From Pararhizobium gei (lineage in GTDB: Bacteria; Pseudomonadota; Alphaproteobacteria; Rhizobiales; Rhizobiaceae): a DNA stretch of 64,000 nt. The position numbers were made by a program, and so were the translations under genes. The notes beneath the pieces were generated by a model. The model was not told where the DNA came from and made no database searches. It worked only from the letters and a program-made list of their open reading frames with translations. The stretch covers positions 2,816,001 through 2,880,000 of the forward strand of contig NZ_CP119409.1 of NCBI RefSeq assembly GCF_029223885.1, in the 5' to 3' direction. Of this stretch, positions 9,564-18,816 are shown one piece after another (the first letter of the stretch is position 1; each line of letters starts with the position of its first letter).

Positions 9564-10868
9564 ATGAGCGACACAATCTCCACGTTGTCGCCGACGGCAG
9601 AGCCGTTGAACAAGGGCCCGCTCAATTCGCCCTCCCGCGTTCTTCTGGCAAGCCTGATCGGCACAACCATCGAATTCTTCGATTTCTATGTCTACGCGAC
9701 CGCAGCCGTGCTCGTCTTCCCGACGCTGTTCTTTCCGAACAGCGATCCGACGACCGCGCTCCTTGCATCCTTTGCGACCTTTTCGATCGCCTTTTTCGCC
9801 CGCCCGCTGGGTGCAATTGTCTTCGGCCATTTCGGTGACCGGGTCGGGCGCAAGACCACCTTGGTTGCGGCTCTCCTGACCATGGGCATCTCCACCGTCA
9901 TCATCGGCTTGCTACCCTCCTACGAGCAGATCGGCGTCGCCGCGCCGCTGCTGCTTGCGCTTTGCCGTTTCGGCCAGGGCTTTGGTCTCGGCGGCGAATG
10001 GGGTGGCGCCGTTCTGCTGGCCACCGAAAACGCACCGGAAGGCAAGAAGAGCTGGTACGGCATGTTCCCGCAGCTTGGCGCGCCGGTCGGCCTGTTCCTG
10101 TCATCTGGGGTCTTCTGGCTGCTCCTGCACGTCATCTCGCAGGATGCCCTGCTCAGCTGGGGCTGGCGTGTGCCCTTCCTCGCTTCGATCCTGCTGATCG
10201 CCGTCGGTCTCTGGGTACGGCTCTCGATTACCGAGACGCCGGCTTTCCAGAAAGCGATCGACAAACACGAGCGCGTCGAAGTTCCCGTCATGGAACTCTT
10301 TCGCAATCACAAGCGTAGCCTCGTGCTCGGCACCTTTGTCGCACTTGCCACCTTCGTGCTGTTCTATATCGGCTCGGCCTATCTTCTGTCTTACAACATC
10401 AAAGTCCTGAAGCTGCCCTTCATCGACGCGCTGGAAATCCAGATCCTGGGCTCGGTGCTGTTCGGCCTGTTCATCCCGATCGCCGGCAAGCTCGCGGAGC
10501 GCTTCGGCCGCCGCGAAATCCTGATCGGGGTGACCATCCTGATCGGCATCTTTTCGTTCTTCCTGCCCGGCCTGCTGACAAGTGGAGAAGCGAACGTCAT
10601 CGTCTTCGTGGTCATCGGCATGGCACTGATGGGTATCACCTACGGCCTGATCGGCACGGCGCTTGCCGCGCCCTTCCCGACCAATGTGCGCTATACCGGC
10701 TCATCGATCACCTTCAACTTTGCAGGCATCTTCGGTGCCTCGCTGGCACCCTATATCGCCACCTACCTGCAATCGACCTATGGCATGACCTATGTCGGCT
10801 ATTACCTCGCCGTGGCCGCCGTCATCACACTCGTTTGCATTCTGCTGTCGGGCAAAGAAGAAGTCTGA
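9564..10868 (+). CDS. MFS transporter, metabolite:H+ symporter (MHS) family
   Basis: A 434-residue inner-membrane carrier with about 12 hydrophobic segments. The MHS/ProP-ShiA hallmarks are present: the N-terminal TTIEFFDFYVYATAA block, the loop 2-3 signature FGHFGDRVGRKTTL, and FGLGGEWGGAVL with its TM5 GMFPQLGAP. C-terminal loop 8-9 repeats the signature (AERFGRREIL). Members import osmolytes, shikimate, alpha-ketoglutarate or similar proton-coupled substrates; the substrate cannot be told from sequence. It is the only plus-strand gene inside the dcw region and is followed by a strong hairpin. Confidence 0.9.
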   Translation: MSDTISTLSPTAEPLNKGPLNSPSRVLLASLIGTTIEFFDFYVYATAAVLVFPTLFFPNSDPTTALLASFATFSIAFFARPLGAIVFGHFGDRVGRKTTLVAALLTMGISTVIIGLLPSYEQIGVAAPLLLALCRFGQGFGLGGEWGGAVLLATENAPEGKKSWYGMFPQLGAPVGLFLSSGVFWLLLHVISQDALLSWGWRVPFLASILLIAVGLWVRLSITETPAFQKAIDKHERVEVPVMELFRNHKRSLVLGTFVALATFVLFYIGSAYLLSYNIKVLKLPFIDALEIQILGSVLFGLFIPIAGKLAERFGRREILIGVTILIGIFSFFLPGLLTSGEANVIVFVVIGMALMGITYGLIGTALAAPFPTNVRYTGSSITFNFAGIFGASLAPYIATYLQSTYGMTYVGYYLAVAAVITLVCILLSGKEEV

Positions 10869-10892
10869 GTTCAGGTTGAATCATGACAAACG

Positions 10893-10928
10893 AAAAAGCC
10901 GCGAAGTTGTTGAACTTCGCGGCTTTTT
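10893..10928. terminator. Bidirectional terminator between the transporter and the murB operon
   Basis: A perfect 16-bp inverted repeat (AAAAAGCCGCGAAGTT, 4-base loop GTTG, then its complement) begins and ends in five-base A/T runs. It lies 24 bases after the transporter stop and 18 bases after the last minus-strand ORF, so it can stop both transcripts. Confidence 0.92.
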
Positions 10929-10946
10929 CTTTGAGGTCGTGGTGCG

Positions 10947-11057
10947 CTATTTTTCGCTTTGGTCCGGATGACGGTAATAGTCCACCGCCAGCCAGGCCAG
11001 ACCGATGATCGAGACCGCCAAGGGGAAGCCCCACCAGAACAGCACCTGCTGTGTCAT
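10947..11057 (-). CDS. Small single-pass membrane protein, 36 aa
   Basis: The frame MTQQVLFWWG... ends ..HPDQSEK, with one strongly hydrophobic segment (about residues 5-25) and a charged C-terminal tail, so it should sit in the inner membrane. Its ATG overlaps the stop of the 71-aa gene (ATGA), and the shared terminator follows directly, which supports it as a true last cistron of the murC-murB operon. I do not recognise a family. Similar tiny membrane proteins often modulate larger membrane complexes, but that is only a guess here. Confidence 0.65.
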   Translation of the reverse strand: MTQQVLFWWGFPLAVSIIGLAWLAVDYYRHPDQSEK

Positions 11058-11269
11058 GTCTTCAACCTTCCAAGCACACGTTGTGCTATCAAATGTAGGA
11101 CAAACGCACCCAAGAACCAAGCCCCGACATTCAGCACCTGCGAAGACGTCGCGCTTGCGGGCGTGAGTGATAGCGCCTGCCCCAAAACTCCGACGGCAAT
11201 CAGTGCTGTTGCCAACCGGTCGAGAGCATTCGCTAGAAGTTTGGTCCTCTCATTGTGTATAAGGCTCAT
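11054..11269 (-). CDS. Small two-helix membrane protein, 71 aa
   Basis: The product begins MSLIHNERTKLLANALDRLATAL and has two hydrophobic helices (about 18-36 and 45-63) ending in a basic tail (RVLGRLKT). It starts six bases after the murB stop and overlaps the following 36-aa gene by four bases, so it belongs to the murG-murC-murB transcript. The function is unknown. Location suggests a membrane-linked accessory of cell-wall synthesis, an inference from context only. Confidence 0.72.
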   Translation of the reverse strand: MSLIHNERTKLLANALDRLATALIAVGVLGQALSLTPASATSSQVLNVGAWFLGAFVLHLIAQRVLGRLKT

Positions 11270-11275
11270 GGTAGC

Positions 11276-12250
11276 CTACGCCGTCATCCGCCCCAGGAAT
11301 TCCTTCACTTCATAACCCTGCATGAAATTGCCGATGCGCTTGATTTCCCATTCCAGCTTGATGCCGGAATTTTCCATCACGCGTTGGCGCACGGTTTCGC
11401 CGAGATATTCGAGTTCGTAGCCACTCGCCTGGCCTGTATTGATCATGAAATTGCAGTGCATCGGCGACATCTGCGCGCCACCGATCATCATGCCGCGGCA
11501 ACCGGCCTCGTCGATCAGCTTCCAGGCGGAATGTCCCTCTGGGTTCTTGAAGGTCGATCCGCCGGTCTTTTCGCGGATAGGCTGGACAGCCTCGCGGTGC
11601 TGACGCACGGCGTCCATGTCGGCGCGGATTTTCGCCTTGTCTTCGGCATAGCCTTCGAAGATGGCATGTGTGAAGATCAGGTCTTTCGAGACTGCGGAAT
11701 GCCGGTAGGTGTAGCCCATTTCCGCATTATCAAGAACATGCCTGTTGCCCTGACGATCGAACGCATGAACCTCGACGACGCGTTCACGCGTCTCTCCGCC
11801 ATTGGCCCCGGCATTCATCCGCAACGCGCCGCCGACCGAGCCGGGGATGCCGTAGTAGAAATGGAACCCGCCGATGCCGTGATCAAGCGTCATGGCAGCA
11901 AGGTTCTTGTCCGGGCAGATCGCGCCCGCCTTGACGCGGTTTTCTCCGGCAAGTTCGATGTCCCCGAAACCCTTGGCCGAAAGGCGGATGACGACACCCG
12001 GAATACCGCCGTCGCGCACCAGAAGATTCGAGCCGACACCCGCGACCATGACCGGAATGTTTTCCGGCAAAAGCTTCAGGAAGGTGACGAGATCATCGGT
12101 GTCATGCGGCTGGAACATCAGCTCCGCCAGTCCGCCGGCGCGAAACCAGGTGACCCGCTCCATCGGCGCGTCCGGGGTCAGGCGCCCCCTCAGCGCGTTT
12201 ATGCCCTCTCCGAGCGACGCCAGAAGCTTGTTGCCATCGACCTGTTTCAT
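11276..12250 (-). CDS. murB: UDP-N-acetylenolpyruvoylglucosamine reductase
   Basis: MurB reduces the enolpyruvyl group to make UDP-MurNAc, using FAD and NADPH in the cytoplasm. The 324-residue protein has the FAD_binding_4 block ([21 protein letters not shown]), the [20 protein letters not shown] segment and the catalytic-Ser block [18 protein letters not shown], and lacks the third-domain extension of E. coli-type MurB, so it is type II-like. Its ATG overlaps the murC stop by four bases. Confidence 0.96.
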   Translation of the reverse strand: MKQVDGNKLLASLGEGINALRGRLTPDAPMERVTWFRAGGLAELMFQPHDTDDLVTFLKLLPENIPVMVAGVGSNLLVRDGGIPGVVIRLSAKGFGDIELAGENRVKAGAICPDKNLAAMTLDHGIGGFHFYYGIPGSVGGALRMNAGANGGETRERVVEVHAFDRQGNRHVLDNAEMGYTYRHSAVSKDLIFTHAIFEGYAEDKAKIRADMDAVRQHREAVQPIREKTGGSTFKNPEGHSAWKLIDEAGCRGMMIGGAQMSPMHCNFMINTGQASGYELEYLGETVRQRVMENSGIKLEWEIKRIGNFMQGYEVKEFLGRMTA

Positions 12251-13662
12251 GCGGACTGTCCCGAAATGCCTGCGAGTTCCTTAGGAAGGGCAGCGGCCCA
12301 ATAGGTGATGCTGCCTGCCCCCAAGAGAACCACGAAGTCGCCGGGTTGCGCAATGGCGGCAACGATCGGCGCGATGGCATCCTGCCCCTCGATGAATCGC
12401 GCGTCGCGATGTCCCCCGGCTTTTATCCGCAGGACAAGCTCCTGCGAATTGATCCCCTCGATCGGCTCCTCCCCGGCCGAGTAAACCGGCGCCAGCAGGA
12501 TCGTGTCTGCGTCGTTGAAGCAGGACGAAAAATCCTCAAAGAGGCTGTGCAGGCGGCTGAAGCGATGCGGCTGGTGGACAGCGATGACCCTGCCCTGGCA
12601 CGCTTCGCGCGCAGCTTTCAGAACGGCCTTGATCTCGACCGGATGATGGCCGTAATCATCGTAGACCCGCACGTTGTTCCATTCACCGGTGAAGGTGAAA
12701 CGGCGTTTGACGCCGGCAAAGGAGGCGAGTCCTTTGGCAATGTCCTCCGTCGAAATGCCGAGTCGCTGGGCGACAGCAATCGCCGCCGTGGCGTTCGAGA
12801 CATTGTGGCGTCCGGGCATAGGCAGGCGCAGATCCTGCAACTGGATCACCCGGCCGGTGCGGCGGCGACGGATTTCGACGTCGAAGACCGAGGTGGCGCC
12901 GTCCATGCGGATATTGGAATAGCGCACATCGGCCTGCGGGTTTTCGCCATAGGTGATGACCTTACGATCCTCGATCTTCGACACCATCGTCTGTACCTCG
13001 GGATGGTCGAGGCACATGACGCCGAATCCATAGAAAGGAACATTTTCGACGAATTGCCGGAAGGCCGCCCGCACAGCGTCAAAGTTGCCATAATGATCAA
13101 GATGTTCGGGATCTATATTGGTGACAACGGCAATATCGGCGGGCAACCTGAGGAAAGTGCCGTCTGACTCGTCGGCCTCCACCACCATCCACTCGCCCTC
13201 GCCCATGCGGGCATTGGTGCCGTAGGCATTGATGATGCCGCCGTTGATCACGGTCGGATCCAGCCCGCCGGCTTCGAGCAACGTCGCCACCATCGAGGTG
13301 GTCGTCGTCTTGCCATGGGTGCCGCCGATGGCGATGGCATTGCGGAACCGCATGAGTTCGGCAAGCATTTCGGCGCGGCGCACGACTGGCAGCAGCTTTT
13401 CACGCGCCGCAATCAGTTCCGGGTTGGTCTTCTTGATGGCAGTTGAGACAACGACCACCTCGGCCTCGCCGATGTTTTCGGCCGCATGCCCCACGAAGAC
13501 CTCGATACCCTTGTCGCGCAACCTCTGCACATTGGCGCTGTCCGACTGGTCGGACCCCTGCACCCTGTGGCCGAGATTGTGCAACACCTCGGCGATGCCG
13601 CTCATGCCGATGCCGCCGATGCCGATGAAATGAACGAGGCCTATCGTCTGCGGCATTTTCAT
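12247..13662 (-). CDS. murC: UDP-N-acetylmuramate--L-alanine ligase
   Basis: MurC adds L-Ala to UDP-MurNAc. The 471-residue protein has the N-terminal Rossmann-like motif [17 protein letters not shown], the ATP-binding loop [11 protein letters not shown] near residue 113, and the Mur-ligase C-terminal motif [14 protein letters not shown] with HQPHRFSRL. The order murG-murC-murB, with four-base overlaps on both sides, gives translational coupling. All catalytic landmarks look intact. Confidence 0.97.
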   Translation of the reverse strand: MKMPQTIGLVHFIGIGGIGMSGIAEVLHNLGHRVQGSDQSDSANVQRLRDKGIEVFVGHAAENIGEAEVVVVSTAIKKTNPELIAAREKLLPVVRRAEMLAELMRFRNAIAIGGTHGKTTTTSMVATLLEAGGLDPTVINGGIINAYGTNARMGEGEWMVVEADESDGTFLRLPADIAVVTNIDPEHLDHYGNFDAVRAAFRQFVENVPFYGFGVMCLDHPEVQTMVSKIEDRKVITYGENPQADVRYSNIRMDGATSVFDVEIRRRRTGRVIQLQDLRLPMPGRHNVSNATAAIAVAQRLGISTEDIAKGLASFAGVKRRFTFTGEWNNVRVYDDYGHHPVEIKAVLKAAREACQGRVIAVHQPHRFSRLHSLFEDFSSCFNDADTILLAPVYSAGEEPIEGINSQELVLRIKAGGHRDARFIEGQDAIAPIVAAIAQPGDFVVLLGAGSITYWAAALPKELAGISGQSA

Positions 13663-14783
13663 GAACGTGTTTCCTTGAACTGTGCAATCGTCGCGCCGCT
13701 GGCAATAGCCTCAACCATGGCGGCAAGCAAGCGGGCCGCATCGGGCTTTCCGGCCTGTCTGGCGTTTGCGGCCATAGTTGCAAGTTTTTCAGGATTGTTC
13801 ATCGCCTCGGTCAAAATGCGGCTCAGCTTTTCGCTCGAAAGCTCCGCCTGCGCGATGACCTTTGCACCGCCGCTTGCGGCAAGCGCCGCGGCATTGGCCG
13901 CCTGGTCATGGTCGAGCGCATAGGGATAGGGAACCAGGATCGCCGGACGGCCGATGACGCTGATTTCCGACACGGTGGAAGCCCCGGAACGGCAGATCAC
14001 CAGATGCGCCCTGGCGATCCGGTCAGCCATGTCGTTGAAGAAAGGAGCGATCTCGGCCTTCATCTCCAGTTTGACGACGCAGCCCTCGACCATCGGCATG
14101 TCTTCGGCGCGCGTCTGCTGGGTGATGCGAAGGCGGCGCCGCAAGCTGTCGTCGAGCAGGCTGATCGCCGTCGGAACGCTCTTTGAAAAATACTGCGCGC
14201 CCTGGCTGCCGCCGAACACCACGAGCCTGAACTCCTCCCCCGGTCCGGATGGCTGATACGGGACCTTTGCAGCCTCGAGCACGGCCGGGCGCACCGGATT
14301 GCCTGTCGTCACCGTCTTCGCCGCATAGGGGCCTTCGGTTTCAGGCAGGAAACCGCCGGCAATCGCCATCACGCGTTTCGCCAGCGCCCGGTTGGCACGC
14401 CCCATGACGGCATTCTGTTCGTGGATCATGGATGGGATCCCGGCGCGAACGGCGGCCAGCAGTGGCGGAATGGTCGGATAACCGCCGAAGCCGACGACGA
14501 CGCTGGGCCTGACCTTCGCCATCAGGCGTCCGGCAATCCGCATGCCCGACCAGAGCGTCCAGAGCGATCCGGCAACCTTCAAAGGGTTCTTGGAACCAAT
14601 GGTGGCGGAGGGAACGACATGGATTTCATCGGCCGGGAAAGTTCCCGCATAGCGTTTGGCCCGGCTGTCGGTGACAAGATGGATGGAATAGCCGAGTGCC
14701 TTCAGTTCGTACGCCAGCGCTTCCGCCGGAAAAAGGTGACCGCCGGTCCCGCCGGCGGCAAGCATGATGATGCCTTTGGTCAT
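13659..14783 (-). CDS. murG: Undecaprenyldiphospho-muramoylpentapeptide beta-N-acetylglucosaminyltransferase
   Basis: MurG converts lipid I to lipid II on the cytoplasmic face of the membrane. The chosen start gives 374 residues beginning [20 protein letters not shown], the glycine-rich G1 loop; an ATG seven codons earlier has no family support. Other landmarks are [27 protein letters not shown], the G-loop [12 protein letters not shown] and the UDP-GlcNAc site [12 protein letters not shown]. It overlaps murC downstream; upstream it is separated from ftsW by a palindromic repeat element. Confidence 0.96.
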   Translation of the reverse strand: MTKGIIMLAAGGTGGHLFPAEALAYELKALGYSIHLVTDSRAKRYAGTFPADEIHVVPSATIGSKNPLKVAGSLWTLWSGMRIAGRLMAKVRPSVVVGFGGYPTIPPLLAAVRAGIPSMIHEQNAVMGRANRALAKRVMAIAGGFLPETEGPYAAKTVTTGNPVRPAVLEAAKVPYQPSGPGEEFRLVVFGGSQGAQYFSKSVPTAISLLDDSLRRRLRITQQTRAEDMPMVEGCVVKLEMKAEIAPFFNDMADRIARAHLVICRSGASTVSEISVIGRPAILVPYPYALDHDQAANAAALAASGGAKVIAQAELSSEKLSRILTEAMNNPEKLATMAANARQAGKPDAARLLAAMVEAIASGATIAQFKETRS

Positions 14784-14810
14784 AGGATATCCGCCCCTGT
14801 GCATGGGGAG

Positions 14811-14946
14811 ACTTCCCCCCCTCTGTCCCTCCGGGACATCTCCCCCTCAGGGGGGGAGATTGGCCGCTGGCTTATGAAGCTGTAACGAAAAAGAATGTTC
14901 TCCCCCCTTGAGGGGGAGATGTCACGAAGTGACAGAGGGGGGGAAC
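14811..14946. repeat. RIME-like palindromic intergenic element between ftsW and murG
   Basis: Two copies of a ~48-base C-rich unit face each other: the left reads TTCCCCCCTCTGTCCCT.. and the right, reverse-complemented, TTCCCCCCTCTGTCACT.., both followed by GACATCTCCCCCTCA(A)GGGGGGAGA. Each unit can itself fold (GTCACGAAGTGAC). This is the style of the rhizobial RIME family of dispersed intergenic palindromes. It fills almost the whole ftsW-murG gap and is not known to be mobile by itself. Confidence 0.8.
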
Positions 14947-14969
14947 TCACCGCGAACTCCATACGCACC

Positions 14970-16124
14970 TCACTCCGCCGGTACGCCCATGCCGGACCGG
15001 AACAGGCTGCGCTCGACGGCGCGTTTTTCCGGGCGGTGGCGGGTAAGCGCCAGGATAAAGCCGGCCGTTACGCAAATTGCCACCATGGAGGAGCCGCCGT
15101 AGGAGATCAATGGCAGGGTCATGCCCTTGGCCGGCAGCAGTTCCAGATTGACGCCGATATTGATCATCGACTGGATGCCGATCTGCAGCACCAGTCCGGC
15201 GACGGCGAAGCGGTTGAAGTCGTTGCGCTCGCGGAAGGCGTGGGACAGCCCGCGCATGACGAGAACGGCAAAGATTAGGACGATGACCATGCAGAAGATG
15301 ATGCCGAACTCTTCCGCGGCAACGGAAAAGATAAAGTCGGTATGGCTGTCGGGGATGATCCGCTTGACGACGCCCTCACCCGGACCCTGACCCAGCCAGT
15401 CGCCCCGAATGATCGCCTCGCGCGCCGTATCCACCTGGAACGTGTCGCCCTCGCCAGTAAGAAATCGGTCGATGCGCCCCGCCACATGCGGCAGCACCGT
15501 GTAGGCCACGACCAGACCGCCGATGGCCGAACCGCCGAGCAGGATGATCCAGAGCCAGGGCATGCCGGCCATGAAGAACATGCCGCCCCAGACCGCCGTC
15601 GTCAGGATGGTCTGGCCAAGATCCGGCTGGGCGACGAGAAGCGCGCCCACGATGCCGAAGAGCAGAATGGCGAAAAGATTGCCGGGGATTTCAGGCTGAC
15701 GCGCATGTTCGGAGAAAAGCCAGGCGCAGACGACGACAAAGGCGGGCTTCATGAATTCGGACGGCTGCACGGACAGTCCCGCAAGCGAAATCCAGCGCCG
15801 CGAACCCTTGACCTCCGCCCCGAAGAACAATGCCAGCACCATCATGCCGAGTGATGCCAGAAGCAGGATCATCGCCATCCTGCGCACCTGGCGCGGCGTC
15901 AGGAAGGAGATGCCGATCATCACCGCCAGCGATGGCAACAGAAAGGCCGCATGGCGCTTGACGAAGTGAAAACTGTCGAGATTGAGCCGCTCGGCAACGG
16001 CGGGGCTCGCCGCGAAGGACAGCATGAAGCCGATCCCCATCAGCATGATGAAGGTCGCCAGGAAGAACCTGTCGATCGTCCAGAACCAGTCGGCCACAGG
16101 GCCACGTTCAGCACGGCTTACCAT
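14970..16124 (-). CDS. ftsW: Lipid II polymerase of the divisome, FtsW
   Basis: FtsW is the SEDS-family glycosyltransferase that polymerises septal peptidoglycan together with FtsI. The 384-residue protein starts at MVSRAERGPVADWFW (an ATG 11 codons upstream lacks family support) and has about ten hydrophobic segments. SEDS landmarks include RRWISLAGLSVQPSEFMK, and near the C terminus GMTLPLISYGGSSM. It lies between murD and murG as in most dcw clusters. GGGGATGACGAG precedes the chosen ATG. Confidence 0.95.
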   Translation of the reverse strand: MVSRAERGPVADWFWTIDRFFLATFIMLMGIGFMLSFAASPAVAERLNLDSFHFVKRHAAFLLPSLAVMIGISFLTPRQVRRMAMILLLASLGMMVLALFFGAEVKGSRRWISLAGLSVQPSEFMKPAFVVVCAWLFSEHARQPEIPGNLFAILLFGIVGALLVAQPDLGQTILTTAVWGGMFFMAGMPWLWIILLGGSAIGGLVVAYTVLPHVAGRIDRFLTGEGDTFQVDTAREAIIRGDWLGQGPGEGVVKRIIPDSHTDFIFSVAAEEFGIIFCMVIVLIFAVLVMRGLSHAFRERNDFNRFAVAGLVLQIGIQSMINIGVNLELLPAKGMTLPLISYGGSSMVAICVTAGFILALTRHRPEKRAVERSLFRSGMGVPAE

Positions 16125-16199
16125 CTCGTCATCCCCTTCAACGGCGCCGCGCGCCAAAACTTACTCATCAGGCCATTAGCATCGAAGCCGCAGGTGGCC

Positions 16200-17588
16200 T
16201 CATACCAACATCGTCATGCCTTCGATCGCAGCAACATGAGAGACGAAGGCGTCGCCCCTCACCTCGAAATTCTTGTACTGATCGAAACTGGCGCAAGCCG
16301 GAGAGAGGAGAACGGCTGAAACGCCGCCCGCACCCCCGGCATCAGCTGCGGCGTGAGCCACGGCCCTCTCCAACGTCTGCGAAATCTCTAAAGGCACGGC
16401 ATCGCCGAGCGTTGCTGCGAAATCCTGCGCGGCATCGCCGATCAGATAGGCCTTGGCGATCTTCGGAAAAAACGGAGCAAGCGAGACGATGCCGCCTTCC
16501 TTTGGAACACCGCCGGCGATCCAGTAGATCCGGTCATAGCTCGACAAGGCCGGTGCCGCCGCATCCGCATTGGTCGCCTTGCTGTCGTTGACGAACACAA
16601 CGTCGCCTTTTCGCCCCACCGGCTGCATGCGATGCTTCAAGCCGGGGAACGAAGCGAGGCCTGCAAGAATCTCGTCCTTCGGAACGCCGACGGACAGGCA
16701 GGCGGCAATCGCGGCGGCAGCATTTTGGGCGTTATGGCTTCCGCGCAGGGTTGCGATGCCGTCAAGCTCGGCAAAGACCTCGGCAAACCCGCCTTCGGCA
16801 CGCATGACGCGGGAACCGTCTGCATAAAAGCCCTCACCGAGCGGACGATGCCGGGCAATGCGAATGACCCGCTTGCCGGCAAGCGTCACACGATCGGCAA
16901 TCGCCTCGCAATAGGCGTCGTCCACACCGACGATGGCCGTGTGACTGCCGGCGATCAGCCGCTCCTTGATGGCCGCATAGTGGTCCATGTCACCGTGGCG
17001 GTCGAGATGATCGGGCGTTAGGTTGAGCAGGATTCCGGCCGAAGGATCGAGCGAAGGCGCAAGATCGATCTGATAGGACGAGCATTCGACCACATAAAAT
17101 TTTCCAGATTCGGGGGGGTCAAGTGTCAGGACGGCCGTGCCGATATTGCCGCCAAGCTGCGTGTCACGGCCGCTGGATGTCAGGATATGGGCGATCAACG
17201 CTGTCGTGGTCGATTTGCCGTTTGTGCCGGTGATGGCGATAAACGGGCAATGCGGGGCACGGGCACGGCGTTCACGCACGAAAAGCTCGACGTCGCCGAT
17301 GACCTCGACATCCGCTGCGCGGGCGAGATCAACCGTCCAATGCGGCTTCGGATGCGTCAGGGGCACGCCGGGCGACAGCACAAATGCGGAAAAGGCGGCC
17401 CAGTCGGCCTGGCGGAGATCGCCGGTGCCAATGCCCTCGGCCCTGGCCTTGGCGACACTTTCGGCATTGTCGTCCCAAGCCGTCACCACCGCGCCGCCTG
17501 CGACGAGGGCCTTCGCCGTAGAAAGACCAGAGCCGCCCAGACCGAAGAGCGCGACCGCCTTGCCCGCCAATGTGGAGATCGGGATCAT
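16200..17588 (-). CDS. murD: UDP-N-acetylmuramoyl-L-alanine--D-glutamate ligase
   Basis: MurD adds D-Glu to UDP-MurNAc-L-Ala. The 462-residue product begins [21 protein letters not shown] with the substrate-binding Rossmann loop; longer in-frame starts would run back through mraY and are rejected. ATP-binding [14 protein letters not shown], the [11 protein letters not shown]g2+ motif and FVNDSKATN confirm the family. It begins five bases after the mraY stop, so it is in the same transcript. Confidence 0.96.
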   Translation of the reverse strand: MIPISTLAGKAVALFGLGGSGLSTAKALVAGGAVVTAWDDNAESVAKARAEGIGTGDLRQADWAAFSAFVLSPGVPLTHPKPHWTVDLARAADVEVIGDVELFVRERRARAPHCPFIAITGTNGKSTTTALIAHILTSSGRDTQLGGNIGTAVLTLDPPESGKFYVVECSSYQIDLAPSLDPSAGILLNLTPDHLDRHGDMDHYAAIKERLIAGSHTAIVGVDDAYCEAIADRVTLAGKRVIRIARHRPLGEGFYADGSRVMRAEGGFAEVFAELDGIATLRGSHNAQNAAAAIAACLSVGVPKDEILAGLASFPGLKHRMQPVGRKGDVVFVNDSKATNADAAAPALSSYDRIYWIAGGVPKEGGIVSLAPFFPKIAKAYLIGDAAQDFAATLGDAVPLEISQTLERAVAHAAADAGGAGGVSAVLLSPACASFDQYKNFEVRGDAFVSHVAAIEGMTMLV

Positions 17589-17593
17589 TGCCT

Positions 17594-18694
17594 TTACCGC
17601 AGCTTGAGGGTCGAGAGGCCGACCATGGCGAGGATGACGGCGATGATCCAGAACCGGATCACGACCTGGCTTTCCGTCCAACCCTTCTTCTCGAAATGAT
17701 GATGGATCGGCGCCATCAGAAAGACGCGCTTACCGGTGCGCTTGAACCAGAAAACCTGGATGATCACCGACAAGGTTTCCATGACGAACAGCCCACCGAT
17801 GATGATCATGACGATTTCGTGCTTGGTGGCGACGGCGACGGTGCCGATCAGGCCACCGAGTGCCAGAGACCCCGTATCACCCATGAAGATGGCCGCCGGG
17901 GGCGCATTGAACCAGAGAAAGCCCAGACCGGCACCAATCACGGCGCCAAGAATGACGGCGAGTTCGCCGGTACCTGGAACGAAATGGATCTGCAGATAAT
18001 TGGCGAAAACAGCGTTGCCGGCGAGATAGGCGATGACGCCGAAGGATGCGGCGGCAATCATCACGGGAACGATGGCGAGCCCGTCGAGCCCGTCGGTCAA
18101 ATTCACCGCGTTGCCGGCGCCGACGATGACGAAGCCGCCGAACAGGATGAAGAAATAGCCGAGATTGAAGGTGAAATCCTTGAGGAACGGAAAGGTCAGC
18201 GATGAGCCGAAGGTCGAGCCCGCAACACCGGCCGATAGCGCGCTGCGCATCATGAAGAAGACCGCGATTGCTGCGATCAGGAATTCGAGACCGAGACGCG
18301 CCTTGCCGGAAAAGCCCTTGTCCGACTGCTTGGTGACCTTGAGATAATCATCGTAAAACCCGATGGCGCCAAAACCGAGCGTCACCAGCAGGGTCGAAAC
18401 GACATAGACGCTCGACAGATCTGCCCAGAGCAGCGAACTGCCGACGATCCCGGCCAGAATCATCAGCCCGCCCATGGTCGGCGTTCCCGCCTTTTTGAAA
18501 TGGGTCTGCGGCCCGTCCGCCCGGATCGGCTGTCCTCGTCCCTGCCGTACGCGCAAAGAAGCGATCATCCTTGGTCCGAAGAGAAAAACGATCAGTGCCG
18601 AAGTGAACAGGGCCGCCCCCGTCCGGAAGGTGATGTACCGGAACAGGTTGAAGAATTGAAAATGGTCCGCCAGTTCGACAAGCCAGATAAGCAT
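17594..18694 (-). CDS. mraY: Phospho-N-acetylmuramoyl-pentapeptide-transferase
   Basis: MraY transfers phospho-MurNAc-pentapeptide to undecaprenyl phosphate, making lipid I at the inner membrane. The 366-residue protein starts [16 protein letters not shown] and has about ten hydrophobic segments. Diagnostic motifs are PTMGGLMI, the Asp-rich [33 protein letters not shown] and the His-cluster [13 protein letters not shown]. The start six codons inside the open frame is chosen by family N terminus. It is separated from murF by a gap holding a long hairpin. Confidence 0.97.
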   Translation of the reverse strand: MLIWLVELADHFQFFNLFRYITFRTGAALFTSALIVFLFGPRMIASLRVRQGRGQPIRADGPQTHFKKAGTPTMGGLMILAGIVGSSLLWADLSSVYVVSTLLVTLGFGAIGFYDDYLKVTKQSDKGFSGKARLGLEFLIAAIAVFFMMRSALSAGVAGSTFGSSLTFPFLKDFTFNLGYFFILFGGFVIVGAGNAVNLTDGLDGLAIVPVMIAAASFGVIAYLAGNAVFANYLQIHFVPGTGELAVILGAVIGAGLGFLWFNAPPAAIFMGDTGSLALGGLIGTVAVATKHEIVMIIIGGLFVMETLSVIIQVFWFKRTGKRVFLMAPIHHHFEKKGWTESQVVIRFWIIAVILAMVGLSTLKLR

Positions 18695-18720
18695 GAAGGG
18701 ACCTTTCCCCAAAGGTTCTT

Positions 18721-18760
18721 GCGAGATCCATCCACCAGAATCGCGGTGAATGGATCTCGC
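18721..18760. repeat. Long hairpin in the murF-mraY spacer
   Basis: GCGAGATCCATCCACC and GGTGAATGGATCTCGC form a 16-base stem with one mismatched position around an 8-base loop. No T-run follows, so it is not a standard terminator. It may stabilise or process the long dcw transcript. A smaller hairpin (GCCAGC/GCTGGC) follows 20 bases nearer murF. Confidence 0.7.
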
Positions 18761-18816
18761 TCAATATCAAAAATGTCAGCCAGCAACAGGCTGGCCATAA
18801 AAGCCTTGTCCCAGCC

